Source of the DNA: Pseudomonas sp. Root71
GTDB taxonomy: Bacteria; Pseudomonadota; Gammaproteobacteria; Pseudomonadales; Pseudomonadaceae
Assembly: GCF_001429045.1 (NCBI RefSeq)
Contig: NZ_LMHY01000002.1
Span: 62,001 to 126,000, forward strand
DNA length: 64,000 nt
Direction of reading: 5' to 3'
Numbering within the stretch: the first letter of the stretch is position 1; every line of letters begins with the position of its first letter. A model generated the notes under the pieces. That model made no database searches. It saw only the letters and a list, made by a program, of their open reading frames with translations, and had not been told where the DNA came from. Below, piece after piece: positions 45,444-54,850 of the stretch. The translations under genes and the position numbers were made by a program.

Positions 45444-46223
45444 TCATGACCAGTTAAACAACTCGCAGGCATTGGCCGTACTGGCCGCGGCCAATTGCTC
45501 GGGGCTGATTGCCATGATGTCGGCCAGTGCCGCGCAGATCGCTGGCAGGTGTGCGGGGCTGTTGCGCTGGCCGGGGAACATGGCAGGGGCCATGTCCGGC
45601 GAGTCGGTTTCCAGCACCACAGAATCCAGTGGCAGCTCGGCGAGCACGCGGTGCATGCGCAGCGCCTGCGGCCAGGTCGCGGCACCGCCGAGGCCCAGTT
45701 TGAAGCCAAGCTTGATGTATTCCCGGGCTTCTTCCTTGCTGCCGGCAAAGGCGTGGATGATGCCGGCCCGTTTCAGGCGAAACCGTTTGAGCGTGGCAAT
45801 CACCGCCGCATGGCTACGCCGCACATGGATCAAGGCCGGAAGGTCGAAATCCGCCGCCAATTGCAATTGCGCCTCGAACAACGCCTGCTGGCCGTCGCGG
45901 TCCAGGGTTTCGATGAAGTAGTCCAGGCCGATCTCGCCGACCGCACACAGTTGCCGATGGCCGGCCAGGCGAGTCAGCCAGTCGCCGAGTTCGCTCAGGT
46001 GTTCCGGTTGATGATCGTCCAGGTACACCGGGTGCAATCCGAACGCGGCGTGCAGGTCGGGGTCACTCTGCACCAACTCCCAGACCCGCTGCCAATTGGC
46101 CTGATAAACCCCCAGCACCACCATCCGCCGCACTCCGAGGGCGCGGCTTTCGGCCAGCAGGGCCTGACGGTCGGCGTCGAAGTCTGGAAAGTCCAGATGG
46201 GTGTGGGTGTCGATCAGCTCCAC
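45444..46223 (-). CDS. TatD-family metal-dependent hydrolase (nuclease)
   Basis: A 259-residue TIM-barrel protein with metal ligands in DTHTHLDF (residues 5-12), GEIGLDYF, LIHVRRSH, IIHAFAG and VLETDSPDMAP. TatD enzymes are Mg-dependent DNases/RNases or deacylases; the substrate here is not known. It starts three bases after the cra stop and is on the same strand, so the two form one transcript. A fru-linked hydrolase of this type is found next to cra in other pseudomonads. Confidence 0.88.
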   Translation of the reverse strand: MELIDTHTHLDFPDFDADRQALLAESRALGVRRMVVLGVYQANWQRVWELVQSDPDLHAAFGLHPVYLDDHQPEHLSELGDWLTRLAGHRQLCAVGEIGLDYFIETLDRDGQQALFEAQLQLAADFDLPALIHVRRSHAAVIATLKRFRLKRAGIIHAFAGSKEEAREYIKLGFKLGLGGAATWPQALRMHRVLAELPLDSVVLETDSPDMAPAMFPGQRNSPAHLPAICAALADIMAISPEQLAAASTANACELFNWS

Positions 46224-46226
46224 GGT

Positions 46227-47222
46227 TCAGTCCTGGCAAATACGCTGCTTGAACGTGCGCGCGATGGCTTGCACGCCGGGCCGGTAATCCGACTGCTCGA
46301 TGGCTGCCAGGGCCAGCGCGAGGGCCTTGTCGGCGATCAGCTGGTGTTGCTGGGCCATGGCGTTGACCGGCAGCGGCAGGAAGTCCAGCAACTGGGTGTC
46401 GCCGAACGTGCCGAGGCGCAGCGGGCGGTTTTTCAGCGGGAAGTCGTGCAGCGCATCGAACACGCCCTGAAGCAGCACGTAGGATGTGGTCACCAGGGCA
46501 TCGGGCAAATGGCCCAGGCGCTGCAGCAACTCTTCCATCAATTGTTTACCGCACTCGCGGCTGAAGGACTCACCTTCTTCGATCAGCACCTCACCGTTGA
46601 ACCCGGCGAGCGCCTCTTTGAAGCCGGCGGAGCGTTCCTGACTGATGCTGAGCTCCGGGCGGGCGCCGATCAGCGCGATCTGTTTGGGCAAGGGATCGAG
46701 CAGGCTGCGGGTCAGTTGCAGGCTGGCCTCGCGGTCGTCACTGATCACCGAGCAGAAATGCTCGGGTTCCATGACCCGGTCGATGGCGATGATCGGAATG
46801 CCCTTGGCCTGCAATTGGCGATAACTGTCATCGCCGGCCGGCAGGCAGCTGGCAACGATCAGTGCGTCGCAGCGCCGGGCGCGGAACAGTTGCAGCAGTT
46901 GCCGTTCGCTGTCCGGTGCATCGTCGGAACTGGCGATCAGCAACTGATAACCCCGGGCCCGCGCACCTTGCTCCAGCAATTTGGCGATTCGCGCGTAACT
47001 GGGGTTTTCCAGATCCGGCAGAATGAACCCCAATGTGCGGGTGTGCCGGCTGCGCAAACCGGCAGCCTGTGGGTTAGGCGTGAAGCCATGTTGTTCGACG
47101 ACCGCGCGCACGCGTTCGACGGTAGCGCTGCTGATGCGCTGTTGTTCGGCCTTGCCATTGATGACATAGCTGGCGGTGGTGACGGACACACCGGCCAACT
47201 GGGCGATATCACTGAGTTTCAA
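46227..47222 (-). CDS. cra: LacI-family fructose regulator Cra (FruR)
   Basis: A 331-residue repressor. The N-terminal HTH is MKLSDIAQLAGVSVTTASYV with hinge helix RISSATVERVRAVVEQHGF; the rest is a periplasmic-binding-protein fold. In Pseudomonas, Cra responds to fructose-1-phosphate and represses fruBKA. It is divergent from fruB, and a perfect Cra operator lies in the gap. The tatD-like gene follows on the same strand. Confidence 0.93.
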   Translation of the reverse strand: MKLSDIAQLAGVSVTTASYVINGKAEQQRISSATVERVRAVVEQHGFTPNPQAAGLRSRHTRTLGFILPDLENPSYARIAKLLEQGARARGYQLLIASSDDAPDSERQLLQLFRARRCDALIVASCLPAGDDSYRQLQAKGIPIIAIDRVMEPEHFCSVISDDREASLQLTRSLLDPLPKQIALIGARPELSISQERSAGFKEALAGFNGEVLIEEGESFSRECGKQLMEELLQRLGHLPDALVTTSYVLLQGVFDALHDFPLKNRPLRLGTFGDTQLLDFLPLPVNAMAQQHQLIADKALALALAAIEQSDYRPGVQAIARTFKQRICQD

Positions 47223-47367
47223 CCCGCTGTTTCCTTGTTTTTTCGAGATTGCCTCGACATTTTCGTCAATCCTAACCGATTAAGGCAGGCGACCATTGTC
47301 GCAACGCATCCGACAAGTTGGACTTCAAGGATGGGCCAATATCGAGTAACGTGCCAATCGATCTAGA

Positions 47368-47379
47368 TTAAACGTTTCA
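47368..47379. promoter_or_regulatory. Cra operator upstream of fruB
   Basis: TTAAACGTTTCA. As I recall this is exactly the site found for Cra of P. putida in the fruB promoter. It sits 134 bases before the fruB ATG in the 290-base cra-fruB gap, which otherwise shows no gene. Confidence 0.88.
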
Positions 47380-47512
47380 GCAGGCGTATTTTCTACGTTT
47401 TAGGCGCCTTTGGCCGGTTCTGCCGTGAAACCGCCAAAAGCGATGACCAAGCGCCTAAGCTGACTCATTCAAAACAATACCTGGTGCCCCAAGGCGCCAA
47501 AAAGGAGAAAGC

Positions 47513-50374
47513 ATGCTCGAGCTCACTGTAGAGCAGATTTCCATAGGCCAATCGGCTGTGGATAAGTCCGCAGCGCTGCAATTGCTGGCCCGGCATCTGG
47601 TCGCCGACGGCCTGGTTGCCGAGGGGTATCTCGCCGGTTTGCAGGCACGGGAAGCCCAGGGCTCGACCTTTCTCGGTCAAGGTATTGCCATCCCCCACGG
47701 TACGCCCGAAACCCGCGACCTGGTGTTCACCACCGGTGTGCGCCTGATGCAGTTTCCCGATGGCGTGGACTGGGGCGACGGTCATATCGTTTACCTGGCG
47801 ATCGGTATCGCCGCCAAATCCGATGAGCATCTGCATCTTTTGCAATTGCTCACCCGCGCCCTCGGCGAGACTGATCTGGGCCAGGCCCTGCGTCGCGCCG
47901 GTTCCGCCGAAGCCTTGCTGAAGTTGCTCCAAGGCGCGCCGCAGGAGTTGGCGCTGGATGCGCAGATGATCGGCCTCGGTGTGGCGGCTGAAGATTTCGA
48001 AGAGCTGGTCTGGCGCGGCGCACGCTTGTTGCGGCAGGCCGACTGCGTGAGCAACGGTTTCTCCGCCGTGTTGCAACAGGTCGAAGCGCTGCCCCTGGGC
48101 GATGGCCTGTGGTGGCTGCACAGCGAGCAGACGGTGAAGCGTCCGGGCCTGGCCTTTGTCACCCCGGACAGACCGCTGCGCTATCTCGGCCAGCCACTCA
48201 ATGGACTGTTCTGCCTGGCCAGTCTCGGTGAGGCCCATCAAGCCCTGCTCGAACGCCTGTGCGCGTTGTTGATCGAAGGACGTGGCCATGAGTTGGGCCG
48301 CGCCACCAGCAGTCGCAAAGTCCTCGAAGTGCTCGGTGGTGAAGTGCCCGCCGACTGGCCCAGCGCACGAATTGCATTGGCCAACGCCCACGGTCTGCAT
48401 GCGCGGCCGGCGAAAATCCTCGCGCAACTGGCAAAGAGTTTTGAAGGTGACATCCGCGTGCGCATCGTCGATGGCCACGACAGCGCGGTATCGGTAAAGA
48501 GCTTGAGCAAGTTGCTCAGCCTCGGCGCCCGTCGGGGGCAGGTCCTGGAAATCATCGCCGAACCGGGCATCGCGGCGGATGCGTTGCCGGCCTTGTTGGC
48601 CGCCATCGAAGAAGGCCTCGGTGAGGAAATCGAACCGCTGCCGCCGGTAAGCCAGGTGCACGAAGTGGTTGCCGATATGGCTGAAGTGGTCCTCGCCCCG
48701 ATATCCGGCAGCGTGGTTCAGGCGATTGCCGCCGCTCCAGGGATCGCTATCGGCCCGGCGCATATTCAAGTGCTGCAAACCATCGATTACCCGTTGCGTG
48801 GCGAATCCGCCGGCATCGAGCGTGAGCGTCTCCAGCAAGCCCTGGCGCAGGTACGCCGTGACATCCAGGGCCTGATCGAGCGCAGCAAGAGCAAAGCCAT
48901 CCGCGAAATCTTCATCACCCACCAGGAGATGCTCGACGACCCGGAACTGACTGATGAGGTCGATACGCGCCTCAAGCAGGGCGAAAGCGCCGAGGCGGCG
49001 TGGATGGCCGTGATTGAAGCGGCGGCCCGGCAGCAGGAAGCATTGCAGGATGCCTTGCTCGCCGAGCGAGCGGCCGACTTGCGCGATATCGGGCGTCGGG
49101 TGTTGATGCAACTCAGTGGCATCGAAACCCCGAGTGAACCGGACCAACCGTACATTCTGGTGATGGACGAGGTCGGCCCGTCCGACGTCGCGCGTCTGGA
49201 CCCCGCTCGCGTGGCGGGGATCCTCACCGCCCGGGGTGGCGCTACTGCGCACAGTGCGATTGTCGCCCGGGCGCTGGGCATTCCGGCACTGGTCGGCGCC
49301 GGCCCCGGCGTGTTGCTGCTGGCGCCGGGCACGCCGTTGCTGCTCGATGGCCAGCGTGGTCGCCTGCATGTGGACGCTGACCCGGCGACCTTGCAGCGCG
49401 CCACGGTCGAACGCGATACCCGCGAGCAGCGCTTGAAGGCGGCTGCGGAACGGCGTCATCAACCGGCGCTGACCACCGATGGCCACGCCGTCGAAGTGTT
49501 CGCCAACATTGGTGAAAGCGCTGGCGTGACCGGCGCGGTGGAGCAGGGCGCCGAAGGCATAGGCCTGTTGCGCACCGAACTGATTTTCATGGCCCACCCG
49601 CAAGCGCCCGACGAGGCGACCCAGGAAATCGAGTACCGCCGCGTCCTCGACGGTCTGGCCGGGCGACCGCTGGTGGTGCGCACCCTCGATGTCGGTGGCG
49701 ACAAACCGCTGCCGTACTGGCCGATTGCGAAGGAAGAGAACCCCTTCCTCGGCGTGCGCGGCATTCGCCTGACCCTGCAGCGCCCGCAGATCATGGAAGC
49801 GCAACTGCGCGCCTTGCTGCGGGCTGCCGATAACCGTGCGCTGCGGATCATGTTCCCGATGGTGGGCAGCGTCGACGAGTGGCGCCAGGCCCGTGACATG
49901 ACCGAACGCCTGCGCCGGGAAATCCCGGTCGCCGACTTGCAATTGGGGATTATGATCGAAGTGCCGTCGGCGGCATTGCTGGCGCCGGTGCTGGCCCGGG
50001 AGGTCGACTTTTTCAGCGTCGGTACCAACGACCTGACCCAATACACCCTGGCCATCGACCGTGGCCATCCGACGCTGTCGGCCCAGGCCGATGGCTTGCA
50101 TCCGGCGGTGCTGCAACTGATCGACATCACCGTGCGCGCGGCCCATGCCCACGGCAAATGGGTCGGTGTATGCGGTGAGCTGGCGGCCGACCCGCTGGCA
50201 GTGCCGGTGCTGGTCGGCCTCGGGGTGGATGAACTCAGCGTCGGGGCGCGCAGCATTGCCGAAGTCAAGGCGCGGATTCGCGAACTGGACTTCACTCAGA
50301 CTCAAACCCTTGCCCGACAGGCCCTGGCCGTGGGCAGCGCCAATGAAGTGCGCGCATTAGTGGAGGCCCTGTAA
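47513..50374 (+). CDS. fruB: Fructose PTS multiphosphoryl protein (EIIA-HPr-EI)
   Basis: A 953-residue cytoplasmic fusion that carries the whole phosphate relay for fructose. EIIA is at about 1-145 with active His62 in GIAIPHGTPETRD. The HPr domain is at about 285-375 with His296 in ANAHGLHARPAKI. Enzyme I follows from about 395 with His580 in GGATAHSAIVARALG and PEP-binding motifs such as GGDKPLPYWPIAKEEN and VGTNDLTQYTLAIDRGHP. The start follows AAGGAG. Phosphate passes from PEP to FruA. Pseudomonas lacks a general sugar PTS, so this is its own EI. Confidence 0.97.
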   Translation: MLELTVEQISIGQSAVDKSAALQLLARHLVADGLVAEGYLAGLQAREAQGSTFLGQGIAIPHGTPETRDLVFTTGVRLMQFPDGVDWGDGHIVYLAIGIAAKSDEHLHLLQLLTRALGETDLGQALRRAGSAEALLKLLQGAPQELALDAQMIGLGVAAEDFEELVWRGARLLRQADCVSNGFSAVLQQVEALPLGDGLWWLHSEQTVKRPGLAFVTPDRPLRYLGQPLNGLFCLASLGEAHQALLERLCALLIEGRGHELGRATSSRKVLEVLGGEVPADWPSARIALANAHGLHARPAKILAQLAKSFEGDIRVRIVDGHDSAVSVKSLSKLLSLGARRGQVLEIIAEPGIAADALPALLAAIEEGLGEEIEPLPPVSQVHEVVADMAEVVLAPISGSVVQAIAAAPGIAIGPAHIQVLQTIDYPLRGESAGIERERLQQALAQVRRDIQGLIERSKSKAIREIFITHQEMLDDPELTDEVDTRLKQGESAEAAWMAVIEAAARQQEALQDALLAERAADLRDIGRRVLMQLSGIETPSEPDQPYILVMDEVGPSDVARLDPARVAGILTARGGATAHSAIVARALGIPALVGAGPGVLLLAPGTPLLLDGQRGRLHVDADPATLQRATVERDTREQRLKAAAERRHQPALTTDGHAVEVFANIGESAGVTGAVEQGAEGIGLLRTELIFMAHPQAPDEATQEIEYRRVLDGLAGRPLVVRTLDVGGDKPLPYWPIAKEENPFLGVRGIRLTLQRPQIMEAQLRALLRAADNRALRIMFPMVGSVDEWRQARDMTERLRREIPVADLQLGIMIEVPSAALLAPVLAREVDFFSVGTNDLTQYTLAIDRGHPTLSAQADGLHPAVLQLIDITVRAAHAHGKWVGVCGELAADPLAVPVLVGLGVDELSVGARSIAEVKARIRELDFTQTQTLARQALAVGSANEVRALVEAL

Positions 50375-51315
50375 TGGCCCGGATTCTTACCCTGACCCTC
50401 AACCCGGCGCTGGACCTGACCGTCCAGTTGCCGCGCCTTGAAGCCGGCCAGGTCAACCGCAGCGATGTGATGCACACCCACGCCGCCGGCAAAGGCGTGA
50501 ACGTGGCGCAAGTGCTGGCGGACCTCGGGCATCAGCTGACCGTCAGTGGCTTTCTTGGCGAAGACAACCTGCAAGCGTTCGAAACATTGTTCGCCAAACG
50601 CGGTTTTGTCGATGCCTTTATCCGTGTTCCGGGCGAGACCCGCAGCAATATCAAACTGGCGGAAAGCGAAGGGCGCATCACCGACATCAACGGGCCGGGG
50701 CCGCAGGTCAGCGAAGCGGCGCAGCAGGCCTTGATCGATCGACTGGAGCAGATTGCCCCGGGCCACGATGCGGTGGTTGTCGCCGGAAGCTTGCCATTGG
50801 GCGTCAGTGCTCAATGGTTGCAGGCGTTGATCTTGCGCTTGAAAAACCTGGGGCTGAACGTCGCCCTCGACACCAGCGGCGAGGCGCTGCGTGCAGCGCT
50901 GAAAGCGGGGCCGTGGCTGATCAAACCCAACACCGAAGAGCTGGCCGAGGTGCTGGACTGCGAGGTTGTGTCGGTCAGTGCCCAGGCCTTGGCGGCGGAG
51001 CGCTTGCACGCTCAGGGCATCGAGCATGTGGTGATTTCCCATGGTGCCGAGGGTGTGAACTGGTTCAGCGTCGGTTCGGCACTGCATGCCACGCCACCCA
51101 AGGTCAGCGTCGCCAGCACGGTGGGCGCGGGTGATTCGTTGCTGGCTGGGATGCTCCACGGTTTGCTCAGTGCCGATACGCCTGAGCAGACCTTACGCAC
51201 CGCCACGGCGATTGCCGCGATGGCAGTGACCCAGATCGGATTCGGCATTGGCGACGCAGCGCAACTGGCGCAGCTCGAACAGGGTGTGCGCGTGCGTCCC
51301 CTGACAGAACAATAA
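50374..51315 (+). CDS. fruK: 1-phosphofructokinase
   Basis: A 313-residue PfkB-family kinase that makes fructose-1,6-bisphosphate from fructose-1-phosphate. It has TLNPALDLTVQLPRL at the N-terminus, VNVAQVLADLGH, the anion hole region VVAGSLPLGVS, and the catalytic TVGAGDSLLAGM with Asp near residue 255. The ATG overlaps the fruB stop by one base (TAATG), so it is coupled to it. Confidence 0.97.
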   Translation: MARILTLTLNPALDLTVQLPRLEAGQVNRSDVMHTHAAGKGVNVAQVLADLGHQLTVSGFLGEDNLQAFETLFAKRGFVDAFIRVPGETRSNIKLAESEGRITDINGPGPQVSEAAQQALIDRLEQIAPGHDAVVVAGSLPLGVSAQWLQALILRLKNLGLNVALDTSGEALRAALKAGPWLIKPNTEELAEVLDCEVVSVSAQALAAERLHAQGIEHVVISHGAEGVNWFSVGSALHATPPKVSVASTVGAGDSLLAGMLHGLLSADTPEQTLRTATAIAAMAVTQIGFGIGDAAQLAQLEQGVRVRPLTEQ

Positions 51316-51326
51316 GAGGGTTTGTC

Positions 51327-53066
51327 ATGAAGTTAGCCATCGTTACGGCCTGCCCGAACGGCATGGTCACCAGTGTGCTGTGTGCCCGGCTGCTCGATGC
51401 CGCGGCCCAGCGCCAGGGCTGGAGCACCAGCGTCGAAGTCACAGATGCCGCGCATCCCGAAAAACAACTGTCGGCGGCCACCCTCGATGCGGCCGAGTGG
51501 GTACTGCTGGTGACCAGCGCGCCCGTGGACATGTCGCGGTTTGTCGGTAAGCGGCTGTTCCAGAGCACTCCGGCCCAGGCCCTGCAGGATGTGGAAGCCG
51601 TGCTGCAGCGAGGAGCGCAGGAGGCTCAGGTTTACGCCGCTGAAGTGTCCGTCGTCGAACCGGTGGCGGTCGTCGAGAACGCGCCGCGACTGGTGGCCGT
51701 CACCGCGTGCCCGACGGGTGTCGCTCACACGTTCATGGCCGCCGAGGCCTTGCAGCAAGCGGCCAAGCGCCTGGGCTATGACCTGCAGGTGGAAACCCAG
51801 GGGTCGGTCGGTGCGCGCAATCCGTTGAGCGCGCAAGCCATTGCCGAAGCCGATGTGGTGCTGCTGGCGGCCGATATCGAAGTCGCCACCGAGCGTTTCG
51901 CCGGTAAGAAAATCTATCGCTGCGGCACCGGCATTGCTCTCAAACAAGCTGAAGCGACCTTGAAAAAAGCCCTGGCCGAAGGCCAGCAGGAAAGCGCTTC
52001 GAGCACCGCCAAGACAACGGCCAAACAAGAGAAGACGGGCGTCTATAAACACCTGCTGACCGGCGTGTCGTTCATGTTGCCGATGGTGGTGGCCGGCGGC
52101 TTGATGATCGCCTTGTCGTTCGTGTTCGGCATCACCGCATTCAAGGAAGAGGGCACGCTGGCGGCGGCGTTGATGCAGATCGGCGGCGACACTGCGTTCA
52201 AGCTGATGGTGCCTCTGTTGGCGGGTTATATCGCCTATTCCATTGCCGACCGTCCTGGCCTCGCGCCGGGGATGATCGGCGGTATGCTGGCGAGCACCCT
52301 GGGCGCCGGTTTCATCGGCGGGATCATCGCCGGTTTTCTGGCTGGTTATGCGGCCAAGGCGATCAACCGATATGCGCGGTTACCGCAAAGTCTCGAGGCG
52401 CTCAAGCCGATCCTGATCATTCCGCTGCTGGCGAGTCTGTTCACCGGGCTGGTGATGATCTACGTGGTCGGCAAGCCGGTCGCCGGGATGCTTGCCGGGC
52501 TTACGCATTTCCTCGACAGCATGGGCACCACCAATGCGATTCTGCTCGGTGTGCTGCTGGGCGGCATGATGTGCGTCGACCTCGGCGGGCCGATCAACAA
52601 GGCAGCCTATGCGTTCTCGGTGGGCTTGCTGGCGTCGCAGAGCTACGCGCCGATGGCGGCGACCATGGCGGCCGGCATGGTGCCGCCGATCGGTCTGGGC
52701 ATCGCCACGTTCATTGCCCGGCGCAAGTTCGCCCAGACCGAGCGCGAAGCCGGTAAAGCGGCGCTGGTGCTGGGGCTGTGCTTCATCTCCGAAGGGGCGA
52801 TTCCGTTTGCGGCCAAAGACCCGCTGCGGGTGATTCCGGCGAGCATCGCCGGCGGTGCGCTGACCGGTGCGTTGTCGATGTACTTCGGCTGTAAACTGAT
52901 GGCGCCCCACGGTGGGTTGTTCGTGTTGGCGATCCCGAATGCGATCAACCATGCGCTGCTTTATTTGTTGGCGATTGTGGCGGGGAGCCTGTTGACGGCG
53001 GTGGTGTATGCGCTGGTGAAACGGCCGGAGACGGTGGAGTTGGCACTGGAGCCAGCCAGGGCCTGA
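51327..53066 (+). CDS. fruA: Fructose PTS transporter EIIB'BC
   Basis: A 579-residue membrane transporter that phosphorylates fructose at C1 as it enters. Two EIIB modules are present: a degenerate one with Cys9 in VTACPNGMVTS and the active one with Cys128 in VTACPTGVAHTFMAAEAL. A Lys/Ala/Thr linker (about 215-240) joins them to the EIIC part, with about eight to ten membrane spans and GGMMCVDLGGPINKAAYAF. It is last in fruBKA, 11 bases after fruK. A REP pair follows. Confidence 0.97.
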   Translation: MKLAIVTACPNGMVTSVLCARLLDAAAQRQGWSTSVEVTDAAHPEKQLSAATLDAAEWVLLVTSAPVDMSRFVGKRLFQSTPAQALQDVEAVLQRGAQEAQVYAAEVSVVEPVAVVENAPRLVAVTACPTGVAHTFMAAEALQQAAKRLGYDLQVETQGSVGARNPLSAQAIAEADVVLLAADIEVATERFAGKKIYRCGTGIALKQAEATLKKALAEGQQESASSTAKTTAKQEKTGVYKHLLTGVSFMLPMVVAGGLMIALSFVFGITAFKEEGTLAAALMQIGGDTAFKLMVPLLAGYIAYSIADRPGLAPGMIGGMLASTLGAGFIGGIIAGFLAGYAAKAINRYARLPQSLEALKPILIIPLLASLFTGLVMIYVVGKPVAGMLAGLTHFLDSMGTTNAILLGVLLGGMMCVDLGGPINKAAYAFSVGLLASQSYAPMAATMAAGMVPPIGLGIATFIARRKFAQTEREAGKAALVLGLCFISEGAIPFAAKDPLRVIPASIAGGALTGALSMYFGCKLMAPHGGLFVLAIPNAINHALLYLLAIVAGSLLTAVVYALVKRPETVELALEPARA

Positions 53067-53076
53067 CACCATTAAC

Positions 53077-53165
53077 TGTGGGAGCGGGCTTGCTCGCGAA
53101 AGCGGAGTGTCAGCAAAGAATACTTCGGCTGACACGACCCCTTCGCGAGCAAGCCCGCTCCCACA
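53077..53165. repeat. REP pair, family B
   Basis: TGTGGGAGCGGGCTTGCTCG and its complement at 53145-53165 in inverted order, about 45 bases apart. It follows fruA and may act as a 3' end structure. Confidence 0.9.
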
Positions 53166-53249
53166 AGGGATCTGTGGTGTTGGCGGGATCTGTGTCATGC
53201 CAGGGTCATAGGGCCATGCTTTAGTTTTTCCTTTTTCAGGGAGAACACC

Positions 53250-54791
53250 ATGAGCGATTTCAACCTCGGGCGCCGTCGTGTCATGCAAGCGGTCGGCGCC
53301 GGGCTGTTGTTGCCGGGGCTGGCGCCGGCGGTGATCGCTTCGGTCAAGGATCGGCCGCAACTCACCGACGGCGTGCAGTCCGGCGACCTGCTGGGCGACC
53401 GGGCGATCATCTGGAGCCGCTGCGACCGCCCTGCGCGGATGGTGGTGGAGTGGGACACCCGCAGCCTGTTTCCCAACCCTCGGCGATTCGTCTCGCCCCT
53501 GGCCGATGCACGCACCGATTTCACAGCCCGGGTCGAACTCACCGGGCTGCCCGCCGATCAGGCGATTTTCTATCGCGTGCAGTTCGAGGACGCCCAGAAC
53601 GGCGTTGCCAGCGAACCCTGGTTCGGTCACTTGCGCAGCGTGCCGCAAACCCGCCGTGACATCCGTTTCGTCTGGAGCGGCGACACCGTCGGCCAGGGCT
53701 TCGGCATCAATCCGGACATTGGCGGCATGCGCATCTACGAAGCAATGCGCCTGCGCCTGCCGGACTTTTTTATCCACAGCGGCGACACCATTTACGCCGA
53801 CGGCCCGATCCCGGCGCAGCTCACCACGGAAGACGGCCGGGTATGGCGCAACATCACCACCGAAGCCAAGAGCAAAGTCGCCGAGACCCTCGATGAGTAT
53901 CGCGGCAATTATCGCTACAACCTGATGGACGAAAACATCCGTCGCTTCAACGCCGAGGTCCCGCAGATCTGGCAGTGGGACGACCACGAAGTGGTGAACA
54001 ACTGGTCGCCGGGCAAGCAGCTGGATGCGCGTTACCAGGACAAGGATATCCACAGCCTGGTGGGCCGCGCACGCCAGGCCTGGCTCGAATACGCGCCAAT
54101 GCGCTTGCAGAGCGGCGATGGTGGCGGGCGGATCTATCGCAAGCTCGGTTACGGCCCGCTGCTCGATGTATTTGTACTCGACATGCGCAGTTATCGCGGT
54201 GCCAACGATGACAACCTGGGCGCTGAAAAACCCTTCCTCGGGCGTGAACAACTGGACTGGCTCCAGCGCGAAATGCAGGCGTCGAATGCGCAATGGAAAG
54301 TCATCGCCGCCGACATGCCTATTGGCCTGGGTGTACCCGACGGCGAAGTCAGCCCCGGTGTCGCGCGCTGGGAAGCGGTGGCCAACGGTGACCCAGGCCC
54401 GGCCCAGGGGCGTGAATTGGAAATCGCTGAATTGCTCGGTTTCCTGCGGGCGCAGCAGGTGCGCAATTTCCTGTTTCTGACTGCGGATGTGCATTACTGC
54501 GCGGCCCATCATTACCACCCGGATCGGGCGGAGTTCCAGGATTTCGAACCGTTCTGGGAGTTCGTCGCCGGACCGTTGAATGCCGGTAGCTTCGGGCCTA
54601 ATCCGCTGGATAAGACCTTCGGCCCCGAAGTGGTGTTCGAAAAGGCGCCGCCCGCGCAGAACGTCTCGCCGTTTGCCGGCTTTCAGTTTTTTGGCGAGGT
54701 GAATATCGATGGTCAGAGCGGGGAGTTGAGCGTGGTGTTGCGGGATCTGGACGGGGTGTCGGTTTTTGAGCAGAAGTTGCAGCCGGTTTGA
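53250..54791 (+). CDS. PhoD-like alkaline phosphatase family protein
   Basis: A 513-residue metallophosphatase of the PhoD group. The N-terminus has GRRRVMQAVGAGLLLPGLA, a twin-arginine signal with a hydrophobic core, so export by Tat is likely. An N-terminal beta domain is followed by the catalytic core with FVWSGDTVGQGFG, FFIHSGDTIYADGP, WQWDDHEVVNNWSPG and FLTADVHYCAAHHYHP; these hold the metal ligands. PhoD enzymes are Ca/Fe phosphodiesterases or monoesterases. No Pho box was recognised upstream. The substrate is unknown. Confidence 0.88.
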   Translation: MSDFNLGRRRVMQAVGAGLLLPGLAPAVIASVKDRPQLTDGVQSGDLLGDRAIIWSRCDRPARMVVEWDTRSLFPNPRRFVSPLADARTDFTARVELTGLPADQAIFYRVQFEDAQNGVASEPWFGHLRSVPQTRRDIRFVWSGDTVGQGFGINPDIGGMRIYEAMRLRLPDFFIHSGDTIYADGPIPAQLTTEDGRVWRNITTEAKSKVAETLDEYRGNYRYNLMDENIRRFNAEVPQIWQWDDHEVVNNWSPGKQLDARYQDKDIHSLVGRARQAWLEYAPMRLQSGDGGGRIYRKLGYGPLLDVFVLDMRSYRGANDDNLGAEKPFLGREQLDWLQREMQASNAQWKVIAADMPIGLGVPDGEVSPGVARWEAVANGDPGPAQGRELEIAELLGFLRAQQVRNFLFLTADVHYCAAHHYHPDRAEFQDFEPFWEFVAGPLNAGSFGPNPLDKTFGPEVVFEKAPPAQNVSPFAGFQFFGEVNIDGQSGELSVVLRDLDGVSVFEQKLQPV

Positions 54792-54797
54792 TGCACA

Positions 54798-54845
54798 CCC
54801 AAGCCACTGTGGGAGCGAGCAGGCTCGCTCCCACAGTGGCTTGGG
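54798..54845. repeat. Near-perfect 48-base palindrome (REP family B)
   Basis: Twenty-three-base arms beginning CCCAAGCCACTGTGGGAGCG and a two-base centre. It lies in the 59-base gap between the convergent phoD-like gene and piuB and contains the GTGGGAGCGAGC REP core. It may also work as a two-way terminator. Confidence 0.88.
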
Positions 54846-54850
54846 GGGTG

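Noticed and set aside
47465-50305. A 946-codon frame opposite fruB
   Set aside because: Antisense shadow; the plus-strand protein has all three PTS domains intact.
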